A stretch of 64,000 nt of DNA from Herpomyces periplanetae (taxonomy: Eukaryota; Ascomycota; Laboulbeniomycetes; Herpomycetales; Herpomycetaceae), in the NCBI GenBank assembly GCA_009733715.1, contig WMKJ01000008.1:62001-126000 (forward strand), read 5' to 3'. Positions 34,618 through 45,528 of the stretch are shown here, piece by piece; the stretch's first letter is position 1; every line of letters begins with the position of its first letter. Position numbers and translations under genes: made by a program. The notes below the pieces were generated by a model. That model saw only the letters and a program-made list of their open reading frames with translations. It searched no databases and was not told the DNA's origin.

Positions 34618-36909
34618 TTAAACTTTTACGGGTGGATTAAGAGTAAGTGTAACAGAACCTCCGCGAGACAAATCTACCCATACTGTTAAAGGATCAGAAC
34701 CACGCTGTTCGGCTCTTCCACCTTGTAAATCGTTGACGGAATTAGGTACGGTAATAGGAATAGGACGAGGACACTGACCACTGCCTACGGTAGCGGTAAC
34801 ACTGACGATAGAACCACCGTCCCCAGAATAATTCCATAGCATATTTGGAGCACATTGGTCACGAAGCATACGATCATTAAATGTGGCAAAGAGATCATCT
34901 TGTTTAAGTGATACAATTGGCCAATCCGTGAGACGGACTAATTCACGGGTGACAACTTCTACCCAAAGCTGAAGTAGGGAATACTTCCCTTTAATTTGCG
35001 GCAGAACGTACGATGGAGCATCCATATAACGCAAGTTAGCCTGATGGAACATAAAAGGGCTATGATAGAGTTTGAGTAAAGATAAAGATCCCATGTTAAT
35101 TTCACCCTCGACCAGCTGACCCCAATCACCCGAACCACCAAAAACGTTGTGCCATTGTTGAGCCAGACAGGCCATATTATCACAATCGAAGAATATTTTG
35201 GTAGAAGTACGTGGTATAATTTGGAAGTTGGCAAACCCGTTAGCCCCGGTAGTTGTTTGGTAAGGCCAATATCTATTTTGAACATTGTTTATAGCAGGTC
35301 GACTTGAATCGCCTACAGCATGTCTCAGACCAATCTGGGCCCATGCACGGAGAGCATCACCATTGTGTAAACCGGTAATAGCAGGTGGAATGATACCAGA
35401 TGAAGAAAAACGGGGAGATGAGGACATACCGGAGACACGGAAGAAGTCAGCATTGAATTGAACTTCTCTTAATGAGTCCTCAAACGTTGTCATATCTAAG
35501 CTTAAGTGGGTAAAGGTATGGGAAATAAGGGCAAACTTATCCCTATTAGCAGGTTGCATTAACCAAGCTGCCAATGGATCTTGACTTATACACTCAGCAT
35601 TCCAGCTAAACGAGCTAGGGCTGGTAGGCCAAACAGTCTGTCCGGTTCCGAGGGGTTTAACGAACTCTTGATTGGGAGTGGGAGTTAACTGGGCTACGTA
35701 AGTGATAGGAGGGATTTTGCATACACGACGAGCTAAATCTCTGCCGTAGGCGGACTCTAGAGCGCCATTACCGTTTAAACCAAGTTCGATAAAGTAATCA
35801 GAACCACCGGGAAGTCTTCCATGAAGTTGAGCGGCCCATTGTAAGTGTGCTTGTAAATCAGCAGCTTGGATACGATACTGAGAACCAGGTTGATTGTAAA
35901 TACGTGTGGACAAGAATATATCGTCAACTTGCGTACCCAAGTGTACACGACGGAAACCGGTATAAACACCACGAGTTGCCCAATGAATCCAAACGTGATC
36001 GAGAACAACGGAAGTTTTAATCCATTGGGAAGACCAATTCATGAAAAATACCATTTGGGAACGACCGGGAAAGGTGTTGATGATAGCGGCAGTGGTAACG
36101 GGCAGGCCAGCTGCAACGTCGAATTGAGCAAAAGGTCGAGCTTTACCCGGATCAGTGATTCTGGCAGGACGAGATACGAGAGATAACGTGGACATTCTAG
36201 CCCAGGGCTTTATACGGGCAGTAGGGAAGTCTGATACATCGGAAAGATAGATCGGATGTTCAATATTTGCACCACAACATGCACCATCAGCTGCGGGAAA
36301 AGTACCGTACTCCGGTTTGGGTACAGCGTTTAGAATGACCATACGAACACCGAATTGGACTTGGTAATTGTACATACGATTCCATTGTTCACTATTGATA
36401 CCGAAATTTTCACCAACTACCACAATAACCCCAAAGTTCCCCATATTTCCATTGACTAAAGAGGGTATGGGCACATAACCACGGCCGACAACTGTCTGAA
36501 AAGGAATTCCGTAAGCGCGAAGGGTTTCAGTTCCATGTTTGGCATCATTTTCATCAGGTGCGATAACTAGAACAGTACTGGAAGTTTGATGATTAGGTAG
36601 AGCGCGAGAGTGTACAAGATTCAGATGATAGGGAATTGAAGAATTATCAAGGGTAGAATTTTGGGTTAAGAATTCGGTGGTTTGTAAATTATTTGCCTTA
36701 GGAATGTTCGAAGAATTTGACGAAGGAAAGAGTAGAGGAGATGATTTTAATCTTTTGATTTGACCGGAAAAAGAAGAAAAAGAAGATTCGGGAAGAAACG
36801 GTTGAGATGAAGAATTAAACGAAGAAGGAACGAATTGGGAATTTGTAGAAGAAAGAGCTGGAAGGAGAAAGAGCGAAAGGAAAGGAAAGTAGTGGAGAAT
36901 AGAAGGCAT
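34618..36909 (-). CDS. agd3: Secreted polysaccharide deacetylase, Agd3-like (CE18)
   Basis: A single exon of 763 residues with ATG at 36909, chosen because it starts a clear signal peptide (MPSILHYFPFLSLFLLPALSS). The body follows Aspergillus Agd3, the extracellular enzyme that partly deacetylates galactosaminogalactan: the VHLGTQVDDIFLSTR block with adjacent Asp (D329, D330) and the metal-site HTFTH (H464, H468) after ALIS. The FSWNAECISQDPLAAWLMQP and FFDCDNMACLAQQWH regions also fit. Deacetylation makes the exopolymer cationic and adhesive, supporting biofilm. In Aspergillus agd3 lies in a five-gene cluster with a synthase, epimerase and hydrolases. None of those genes is within this window, so the gene is either dispersed or acts on another polymer. 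Ser-rich residues about 20-100 form a linker after the signal peptide. Confidence 0.85.
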   Translation of the reverse strand: MPSILHYFPFLSLFLLPALSSTNSQFVPSSFNSSSQPFLPESSFSSFSGQIKRLKSSPLLFPSSNSSNIPKANNLQTTEFLTQNSTLDNSSIPYHLNLVHSRALPNHQTSSTVLVIAPDENDAKHGTETLRAYGIPFQTVVGRGYVPIPSLVNGNMGNFGVIVVVGENFGINSEQWNRMYNYQVQFGVRMVILNAVPKPEYGTFPAADGACCGANIEHPIYLSDVSDFPTARIKPWARMSTLSLVSRPARITDPGKARPFAQFDVAAGLPVTTAAIINTFPGRSQMVFFMNWSSQWIKTSVVLDHVWIHWATRGVYTGFRRVHLGTQVDDIFLSTRIYNQPGSQYRIQAADLQAHLQWAAQLHGRLPGGSDYFIELGLNGNGALESAYGRDLARRVCKIPPITYVAQLTPTPNQEFVKPLGTGQTVWPTSPSSFSWNAECISQDPLAAWLMQPANRDKFALISHTFTHLSLDMTTFEDSLREVQFNADFFRVSGMSSSPRFSSSGIIPPAITGLHNGDALRAWAQIGLRHAVGDSSRPAINNVQNRYWPYQTTTGANGFANFQIIPRTSTKIFFDCDNMACLAQQWHNVFGGSGDWGQLVEGEINMGSLSLLKLYHSPFMFHQANLRYMDAPSYVLPQIKGKYSLLQLWVEVVTRELVRLTDWPIVSLKQDDLFATFNDRMLRDQCAPNMLWNYSGDGGSIVSVTATVGSGQCPRPIPITVPNSVNDLQGGRAEQRGSDPLTVWVDLSRGGSVTLTLNPPVKV

Positions 36910-38156
36910 GACTGACGAGTTAAACGGTGAATAGATTTGAGGGAATGAGCAGTGGACGAGCAAAAGCGATAGGTCGATAAGAAGTAGAAGGGAATGAAAG
37001 ACAAAAGAGTGATAAGGTGTGGGCGAGGGAGAGGGGAAATGGAGGGTATTGAGGAAAAATTAATGGAGGGGGTGAAGGAATGGGGAAAATTTGCGAAGTG
37101 GAGCCGAGGTTGGTAGGTGAGTTGAGGAAAAATTTTGGTCGTTAGGAGAGAAGATTCATTGGTTTAAGTAAGGGAAGAATTGTGAGGGAAAGGAGAAGGT
37201 GGTAAGGGATGAGGTTAAGAATAAAAGGTATTTGATAATAAAATATTTGATAGAATAGGATGTAGGTCACAGGGAGGTGAAAGGTAGGAAAAGAGTGAGA
37301 AGGGGCATTAAAGATGAAGGAGTGTTAACATATGAGGGAGAAGAGAGGGGATAAATTGATATAGATTGATGAAATGATAGAAGGGAAGAAATAATTTATG
37401 AAGAATGAAAAGCAGAATGTGAGACGGGTAAGGAAGTAATGGAGAGACATGAATCAAGGGAGGGGAAAATGGGAAAGGGTAGAAGATGAGGGAGGCAAGA
37501 TATTTAAGTTGATATAAGAAGGCAAACCGAGGCGAGAAAACAGGGTAAGGGGGGGGAGGGGAGGAGGAGGGTAAGATAATAGAAAGATGGGAGAAGACAA
37601 CAATATGGGCCAAAGATAGATTAGGCTAGAAAGTACCCCTGAGGGTAGAGAGTGTGAGATATAAGGGTGGGGACGAGGAGACTAAGGATGTGGGATGAAT
37701 GGGAGAGGAGAAAAGAGGTGATTTTTAAAGAAAACGGAAAGGCCCACCAGAATCACATGGGGATAGAGTTAGAGACCTTGTTTAATGGATGAATAGGATA
37801 CGAGTAGATAGGGAATAGATAGTAGGATAGGAGGAGGGGAGAGGAGAGGGGAAGAAGGAAAAGGAAGGGAGGAGGGTTATGAGGATTAAGTTTGGATATT
37901 GAAAGCTAAAGGAAGAGGTAAAAAGGAGGGAGTTAGAGGATGTAAAAATGTAAGAAGAAAACATGCCGAATTAAGCATGAGTAGTACGTACGATTAATAA
38001 AGGTTTACACATGAAAAGAAAAGCAAAACAAGAAGAAGAAGATGGGGAAATGAAAGGATAAGAAATTAACATAGTAAACAGAAAAAATGGTGATAGTAAA
38101 CATGAGAAGATGGACATAGGCTTAGGCTTGGGTTTGGGCATAAGAGAAAAGTTAAA

Positions 38157-38560
38157 AATGAGCCGAGAAAGGAAAGGTGCATTACCCCATTGGGTGGTGA
38201 TCGTCGGCCTGAATGACAAGTGCGATGGGGGAGAGCCCACACCCTCACTGTTGCCCAACCTGAGTTGCAGCCTGATTAACTTTCCAGCTTGCTCCAACTT
38301 TGTGAGCTTGCGAAATCGAACTTTGCAGAACAAACTAACTTTTTCTAAAGCTGACATTCTTTGCTCTCCCTCACGGAAGGTACATAACCCTTCCTTACCA
38401 GATTGGGCGGTTCATGCAAGTCTCTATTTCCTTTTTCTTCCGGTCTGCATCACTCGTTAGTTCCTTGTTTGGGTCAGTTCTAGTGAGCAAGAGCGTAGTA
38501 CAGTGTAGCCCCCACTTCTTTGGGAGCGTGCTTGCCCACCATTATATAGTAGTATTGATA
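38157..38560. other. GC-richer block of unknown nature inside AT-rich spacer
   Basis: This block differs from its surroundings in having balanced base composition and no simple-sequence bias. Both strands are open for over 110 codons, with no recognised protein motif. On the minus strand it begins near a TATATAAT (about 38544-38551) and contains GTTCGATTTC (about 38314-38323), which loosely resembles a polymerase III B box. It could be a non-coding RNA gene or a remnant of a dispersed repeat. No terminal repeats or target duplication were evident. Confidence 0.3.
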
Positions 38561-38610
38561 CTAGCGTCATCGGCGTAAACATTACCATTGATATCATGAA
38601 GATTATTGTG

Positions 38611-38775
38611 GTTATGGGAGTTGGAGTTGGAGTTGGAGTGGATGTGGATGTGGATGTAGATGTAGATGTGGATGTAGATGTGGATGTAGATGTGGATGTG
38701 GGAGTCGGAGTGGGCGTGGGCGTGGGTGTGGGTGTAGGCGTGGGTGTAGGTATGGGTATGAGTATGGGTACGGCT
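38611..38775 (+). repeat. Degenerate hexanucleotide array (GTGGAT/GTGGGT type)
   Basis: About 27 six-base units in three blocks: GGAGTT-like, GTGGAT/GTAGAT-like, then GTGGGT/GTGGGC-like units. The six-base period leaves the frame open on both strands. A cytosine-rich complement of related units (CCATAA/CCACAT) appears at about 38855-38925. Confidence 0.85.
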
Positions 38776-40886
38776 ACGGGTTTGGCTACTGCTATCGCTG
38801 TAGTCGTTATCGTAGTCACAGTCTTGCGCACGGACATTACCTCAACTAGCGCCAATACCATAACTATAACCATAACCATAACCACATCCATAACCACACC
38901 CATATCCAACATCCACTTCCACATCCACACTCTCTCCCCCTCTCCCCCTCTTCCCATCCTCCCACCCTACCCTCCTATCTCCTCCCAGTCCGCCTCCCTC
39001 TAATCAATATCTCTACCATCGCTCCAATACGTTGCTCTGCAATTCATTCTCTCTTCCATCCATTCATCCGCTAATACACCCTCTACTCTACTTATTTGCC
39101 CATCCGCCCGTATCTCTCCCTGTTACCCTTACTTCGAACACGGTTTTCCTTAAACCTAAACACAGTTTGTCAAATTCCTCAGGGGAATCCAATCTCAATA
39201 TTGCCCACCCACTGTTAATCTCTTCAAGCTTTTCCTCCGTAGCTCGTTCAATCCGTACATCTCCCCATTATATCGATTACCGTAAATATTATATTTTATT
39301 CCAACCAATACACTTTACCAATTCCGCCCCAGTTATATCATGAACCCGAACCAAAGTGAACCGAACAGACAGTATGCTCTAATACTTCCATAATTATTAC
39401 CATTTTCATCACACTTTGTAAGTCTTGTTAATGCAATGCATGTGGTCCATCCTTCATTTCTTCATTCGTTTACTCAAACATTTGAAATATTCAACTCCAA
39501 TACTTAGGTTAGCCTAGAATCACATTACTCAAATTACTTCTTCTAACGTTCAACTAATTTCCATTGATTCGATATGTTCCCTTTTCCTCGTGTTATACGC
39601 TGCATACACCGTAACGCAAGTTAAATGAGCTATATTTGACATACTTCCGCACACTTACACACAAACATCCATTCACTTACACATACACCCACGCTCATTC
39701 TCATCCTCACCCTCAACTCATGATCATGCTCATGCTCATGCTCATGCTCACGCTCACGTCCACACCCTCTCCCAAGCCCACTCTCACCAATCCTTTCCTG
39801 CACCCGCTAACCTTGCAACGTCCACGAGGAATCAGTCCTTCCGACTGCGTAAGATACCGTTTAGCCAAACCCTGAATCGGTCGGTCATCTACGTTTATCG
39901 CAGCACATCATCCTACTCATCACCACTTACATGTAACCTGAATCATGATCGTTGCACTGCTTTCACTATTACCACACCTATGAGATCCCTATACCCTTTA
40001 AGCTACTAATTTGCTTGTCCATTATACTCCGCTTATAATCGCCCAACAAAAGTATAACATAACTTGACTACGCATGTGTATAATCTGCATAATTTCGTGT
40101 ATTGTATTCTAACCTATGGATATGCTATACTCATCAACATATCTGCCGGCCGAGCGGGGGAGGTCACTTTGCAATATTATAATTATTGGGGTCAAGGTAA
40201 ATCTGCGTAAAGTTTACCGATGAATCGCATAAACCGTCCAATAAGTACTTAAGAAATTGATTAATCAATTAATATCCTAATCAATCTAATCCCGGGGTTT
40301 CCTCTACAATAACAACACATACATCCTCCCTCATCAAGTTAAGTGTGATACAGTAACTGGGTAATATCGCCCGTTTTGTAAACCTCAAATAATCCTGCTG
40401 CACTACTCAACTTTTATACATCGGGAAATGTGTCATGGCCGTCAATCAGTCCACAAGTCTAAGCTGAAAATCCCATCTATTATACCCATACACAAGATCT
40501 TCATCGCCCTATTAAATATAAATTTCCCTCTCTCGTTTTTCATATGAATAACTTGTGTGATGCTGGTCACCTTCACCGTTCTATACCAAGGGTTATAATA
40601 CATCCACGATGATTGGCACTGGCACTGGCATTGGCACTGACATCCACAATCCTAACCATACAATTATACTTTCACTTGTGCCAACATACTGGCAAAATTT
40701 CCCTCATCGGACCCGGTCAGCTGGGTTACGACAATTCCCCATCTCTCGTCGGATATTGTCATTGGGAATTTGAATTAAATATCCCCTGAACTTTAGTTTT
40801 TGCTAATTTAATTTATTCCATCAGTTCCATATGACTCTAAACTGTCTTCGACTGCCCAACGGTCATTCTAATTTTCTAACTGCCAC

Positions 40887-40939
40887 TAATCAATCAATCA
40901 ATCAATCATCAAACCAACCAACCAACCAACCAACCAACA
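40887..40939 (+). repeat. Tetranucleotide microsatellite (AATC)n-(AACC)n
   Basis: Five or so AATC units followed by seven or so AACC units; a compound simple repeat. Confidence 0.85.
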
Positions 40940-41113
40940 AATTTAACTACTAACCAACTCTCCATGTCCACTAACCAAATTAAGCCAAACAAATCCAATC
41001 CATTGATCGACAACTACTTAATCTTTAGTGATATTAACACCCGCTCACTCGCACACATTCTCATAGCGCCCACATCTCTCCCTCTCCTGTTCGTGAACAA
41101 TCTTCAGCGTCAC

Positions 41114-43616
41114 TCAACTCCCCGTTACCATAGGCCATTTCACCTCCATTCCCATTGCAATCGAGTCTGTATCCGTATCATTGTCAACTTCAGCATATAT
41201 GTCACCCCCTTCATGACTATCAACGTCATCCACTCCGTCCTTGTGAGCCTTTATCCCCGTATCTTTTCCCATCTTCCAACTCACTTCTTCCCGGTTGATC
41301 ATCCCATCTACACTACTCTTCTGCTCTATCATCTCTTCCATCATTCCGTTCAACACACCTGCACTCGCCGCTACAAAACCCAAGTAAACTCTACTCGGCT
41401 CTAAAACTCGACTCAAGTACTCCGGATGAAACTGAACCCCTACATACCACGGATGTTCCTTTACTTCGAATATTTCCATCCTCGTGCCACTTTTATCTTT
41501 ACCGATAAAATTCATACCTTTACTCTGTAAACTTTCCACTATCTGTCCCTTCACTTCATACCTGTGGCGATGCCGTTCTATTATCCTGTCCTTCATCCCG
41601 TACATACGCCTAACTTTACTCCATTCACTACCCTTTTCAAAATATGAAAGTCTGGCCCCTAATCGCATATTTCCCCCCAGTGTAGTCTTATCAATCTCCG
41701 GCATATAAACTATCACGGACTTTTCCACTTGGTTTACACCATTAATACCGTTATCACCACTTGAAAATTCTTCACTTGTTGCCCCTTCAATCCCACATAC
41801 ATTTCTCGCAAACTCAATTACCCCAATTTGCATTCCTAGGCATACTCCCAAATACGGCCTTGAATTCTCCCTGGCCCACTTTGCCGCCGCTATCATCCCC
41901 TCAACTCCCCTTGATCCAAACCCTCCGGGTACCAGAATCCCATCTCCCGTGCACACATCGTGCCACGCTTTGTGAAACCGTGCGGGTTCCTCTTTAGCGG
42001 TTTTTTCTTCCAATTGCTCCGCATCTACCCATACCACGTTCAGCTTTCGTTTACACTTCATAGAGCTATGCTCTAATGCTTTAATCACACTTAAATAAGA
42101 ATCCTTTAGCTCAACATACTTTCCTACCAACGTTATATTAACTTTTTCATGATACTGAAAATCCCTCATTGTTAACCTTTTCCACATTTTCCAAGTTTGC
42201 TCTCCCTGTTGCCTTAATTGTTTCGGTATCCTGGATTTTTCTATATCTAATTTCGCACACACTAGACCAAGCAACCCTTGTTCTTCCAGTAAATGTGGAA
42301 CTTGGTATATTGACGGCATGTCTCGTACCACGACTACCTGATCAACGTCCACTAAGCAGAAATGCGCAATCTTCTGAACGACCGATCTTTCAAGATTCTT
42401 TTCACATCTACACGCTATCTGTTGTACTTCATTACCATCTCACGTAATGCCGCGCGAACATCGGGTGTACGTCCGTTCATATAAATCCCATAATGGCAAA
42501 AAATGTTAGATACTAAACCCATTTTAACCAAACTCAGCAAAGATACTTGGCTCACTTCCACCTCCTCCCTGTATCCATCAAACCAAATAAACACACAAAT
42601 CTAATGCTCTTACTGACCAAATCCGGTATTAATCCCGCACTACGAACTCCGCGTATAGCCTGCTGAGTCGGTTTCGTCTTTTGTTCTCCGTGTATCATAG
42701 GTACGTAAGAAACGTGAATTTGAATAAAATTATCTCGTCCCACGCTACGTCTTAATTCGCTCAAAGCTTCAACAAACGGCATACTTTCTATATCTCCAAC
42801 TGTTCCTCCCAACTCGATAATGCAAATATCTGGCTTTTCTTTACTTTCGTCTACCGGTATTCTTGAAACTCGTTGGATCCAAGCTTGTATAGCGTCTGTT
42901 ATATGTGGTATTACTTGTACAGTTTGTCCAAGATAATCACCCCGTCTCTCCCGTTCAATTACCGATTGATAAATCTTCCCAGTTGTAATGTTATTTTCTC
43001 GTGTTAACTTAATGTTCAAGTATCGTTCATAATTTCCCAAGTCCAAGTCCACTTCCCCACCATCATCAAGTACAAAAACTTCTCCATGCCTAACTACTGC
43101 GTAAGCTCATCATACTTTTCCAAAACTTACTATCTTTTGCCCACCCACACCCTACTAGCCTTATAAGGGTGGATTTGCCGATGAGAGTATTCTTTTCCCA
43201 ACCTCGTAAACACTTACTCCTTTGGATTCATTGTCCCCGCATCAATGTTCAAGTATGGGTCAATTTTTATGGATGAAACGTGCTATGGCCATTAATTACT
43301 CGCGTTTTAATCTAACTACCCTTTTCACTGAACGTATACTTATCTTAAGTCCCAATGTTTTGAGTAATAAACCCGTAGAGGATGCTATTTAAATTATCCC
43401 AATAATTTCGTTAATGCGTTTTGCACCAATTAACTTTTTCTCCGTGTAAAATCCGCTCAAATACCGATAATGCCTTTTCCAACTCCGCTTATAACGCCTG
43501 TACAGAATGTAAGTGGTCAACAATAATCATAATGCTACTTTGTTCTTCTGCATATTTTTCTTCTTCTTGGGGTAAAGGAGGACCAACGTACCGCCAGAAA
43601 TAAGAACGAATTTCAT
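41114..43616 (-). CDS. ura7: CTP synthase, six exons
   Basis: Exons on the minus strand: 43616-43592, 43497-43465, 43384-43344, 43279-43218, 43089-42618 and 42418-41114, giving 645 residues. Joined, they spell the synthase N-terminus: [74 protein letters not shown]. Then come the [14 protein letters not shown] and [12 protein letters not shown] blocks and, after the linker, a class I glutamine amidotransferase domain with nucleophile Cys in [13 protein letters not shown] and His/Glu in [10 protein letters not shown]. The enzyme makes CTP from UTP, ATP and glutamine and forms filaments in many cells. Four introns are GT-AG. The third (43343-43280) would have to be AT-AC to keep the conserved K-V junction. 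The C-terminal 50 residues are acidic and unconserved, which explains the length. Confidence 0.9.
43280..43343 (-). other. Probable AT-AC intron of the CTP synthase gene
   Basis: On the minus strand, CTT-AAG is followed by ATAAGTATAC and the next conserved codons (GTT TCA TCC ATA AAA) are preceded by CATAGCAC. A 64-nt ATAAGT...AC intron gives the uninterrupted family sequence [17 protein letters not shown] alternative (GTGAAA...TAG, 46 nt) would insert six residues into this invariant strand. ATAAGT with AC is the known U2-type AT-AC pattern; no U12 branch motif (TTCCTTAAC) is seen. Confidence 0.6.
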
Positions 43617-45033
43617 TGTCGGTAAGTTCGTCATTGTGAATCTCTACCAATCCATTAGCTTTAATATCTCGCGAATTAAATGAATTTTAGTACATCGTAT
43701 TAAAATTTTCTCCCACGCTAAATATTTTAACACTGCCAATCCCCTTTTCCCCCAAATTTAAGCTAGTCACTCGAACTTAACTTTCTCCCACACAAAAACC
43801 GTTTTAAATCGATTTTCCTGTGTTTCTTCCTTTCCGTTACACCTTCTTCCCCCAGAAATTTCAATTCACTTTTAAATTCTTCCAAATCCCTAAATACTAC
43901 CACCCCGTTAAACTTGATGATTTACATTAACAAACTTTATCCTCACTGGCTTCGTCCGCCTCACCCAAAAACCACTCAAAATCACGATCTTTCCTGCTTG
44001 GGTAGTCATCCCGTTTTGTCATCTTCGTCTCGTCTCATTAAACTAGCTCCTTCCTACTCCCCCATCGCATAATCCTTTTTCCTCTCTGCCCACTCGTTCC
44101 TTCCCCGCATCGGATTATTTATATTCCCCTCCTCTCCGCCCGTCCGTGGCACGTGATGCTTCTTTTCTCGTAATAATTTTCTTTCATCCACAATTGTTTA
44201 TGATTTATATTTGACTTTTATTCATTGATTGTTCTATTTTTTCCTTTCTTCCTTTTTCCTTGGTAGCACAATCTTCCATTAATTTTCCCCCGCGATTTTT
44301 TCCCATAAATCCTTTCTCTTATCTATTTATCATCTCTTCCCCATTCCACCATCTTATCTTTCTTCATTAGTCTCGTCTCGGATCATCTATACATCCGATT
44401 TTCTATGTTAATATCGTCAGATGTGGCGAATATAATTTTTTGGTCAACTTAAACCTTGCATGCCTTTTTTTAAATTCTCCCCCATAATGAATATATCTCG
44501 GATTTTCATATCTTTTACACTAGCCATTTAACTATCCTCAGTTTAAAAGTTTTTTGTGCATGTGCCGATACACGTGTAATACGTAGTACGCTTAACTAGG
44601 CATTATACATGCTACTCAGCTCATTTAAATCGAAAATTTTACCTTGTGCATATACACATTTCTTGCTTTTATGGTTTCATTTCACATACGTATGTAAACG
44701 GTAATGTTAACATTTGTTTAACTTCGAAGTTTACAACTGCAACTCCGGTATCAGAAACTAATTTTTCTCGTGTTCACTTCATTTAACCACTCAAACACTC
44801 TTTAACCTTACTTTGTTGCTAACTCATTAGTAAATTTATCACTTCTTACCCGCAGTCAATTAATTAATTTGGTTGTGCAATCTAAATTTCCCCTACCTTT
44901 CCTTTCCCCCCATTCCATTCTTCCGAGGCTGCCTTAACCTACCCCATCGTATACGTACTTGCGTGTACGCATGCGCATGCGCGTACGCGCGTGCTGACCT
45001 TTTTACGCTTCATTTGGTTCATTTGATCGAGTT
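43617..45033. other. Divergent promoter region of CTP synthase and downstream gene
   Basis: A 1.4-kb pyrimidine-rich and AT-rich spacer without a supported gene. It ends with an alternating purine-pyrimidine block at 44948-44994. Confidence 0.5.
44948..44994. other. Alternating purine-pyrimidine tract
   Basis: Runs of GTATACGTAC, GCGTGTACGCATGCGCATGC and GCGTACGCGCGTGC sit 40-86 bases before the start codon at 45034. Such CG/CA alternation is prone to form Z-DNA, and it includes overlapping ATGCGCAT palindromes. Confidence 0.6.
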
Positions 45034-45528
45034 ATGGCTTCCAATGAAGCCACAACCACTTCTCCAGTATTAGTTCCCGCGTCCAATATCCCATGCGAAC
45101 AACGCTCCACTTCATTGTCGGGCGGAAAAATGACATCCGAGACGGCTTCATCGTCTACATCCCTTCCCCCCCATATTTTCAATTCTCTAACTAGTGTTAT
45201 GCTAAAAAACAACGCTATATCGCGCATTCAAGCTACCTTATCAAATGAGCTATCAAGTTCAGGTTGGATCGATGAAGTTCACGAATTCGTTAAGGACTTA
45301 CTTCGCAGTGGAGAATGTAGTAGTTACGGTGAGCTAATGGAAAAAGTCGTCCAGGGTGCCATATCTGGTCCATCTATTAAACCTGACTCTTCCGATCCAA
45401 ACTCACCCAAGGGGTCTTCATCGGTAGCGAAAACCAACATAAAAATTCCCGACCAAGTTATCCACGAAGGTTTGCGCACAGTTCGCAAAGAGTTGGAAAG
45501 CTGCTGTGAAATTATTCTCAATAAATAA
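45034..45528 (+). CDS. Small conserved fungal protein, function unknown
   Basis: A single exon of 164 residues. Residues about 50-105 form an ordered segment (AISRIQATLSNELSSSGW, VHEFVKDLLRSGECSSYGEL). The C-terminal 35 residues are a second one (KIPDQVIHEGLRTVRKELES). A Ser/Pro/Asp linker separates them. The pattern of a short helical domain ending in LLRSGE followed later by VRKELE recalls a small protein conserved across filamentous ascomycetes, but I cannot name its function with confidence. No signal peptide or membrane segment is present, so it is probably nuclear or cytosolic. The gene sits directly after a CG-alternating promoter tract. Confidence 0.65.
   Translation: MASNEATTTSPVLVPASNIPCEQRSTSLSGGKMTSETASSSTSLPPHIFNSLTSVMLKNNAISRIQATLSNELSSSGWIDEVHEFVKDLLRSGECSSYGELMEKVVQGAISGPSIKPDSSDPNSPKGSSSVAKTNIKIPDQVIHEGLRTVRKELESCCEIILNK

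Larger units (their letters stand above)
36910..41113. other. 4.2-kb gene-free, low-complexity region
   Basis: No gene is supported. From about 36960 to 38060 the + strand is almost pure purine (GGA/GAA-rich), which reads as a CT-rich leader and promoter for the deacetylase gene. A GC-richer block at 38157-38560, a hexamer array at 38611-38775, a CTCATG hexamer run at about 39724-39757, a GGCACT-like run at 40614-40640 and a tetramer run at 40887-40939 follow. Open frames across the hexamer array (VDVDVD on one strand, TPTPTP on the other) are repeat artefacts. Confidence 0.6.

Noticed and set aside
38457-39003. Frames of 166 (minus) and 135 (plus) codons across the hexamer array
   Set aside because: A six-base repeat period keeps frames open on both strands; there is no unique domain outside the repeat.
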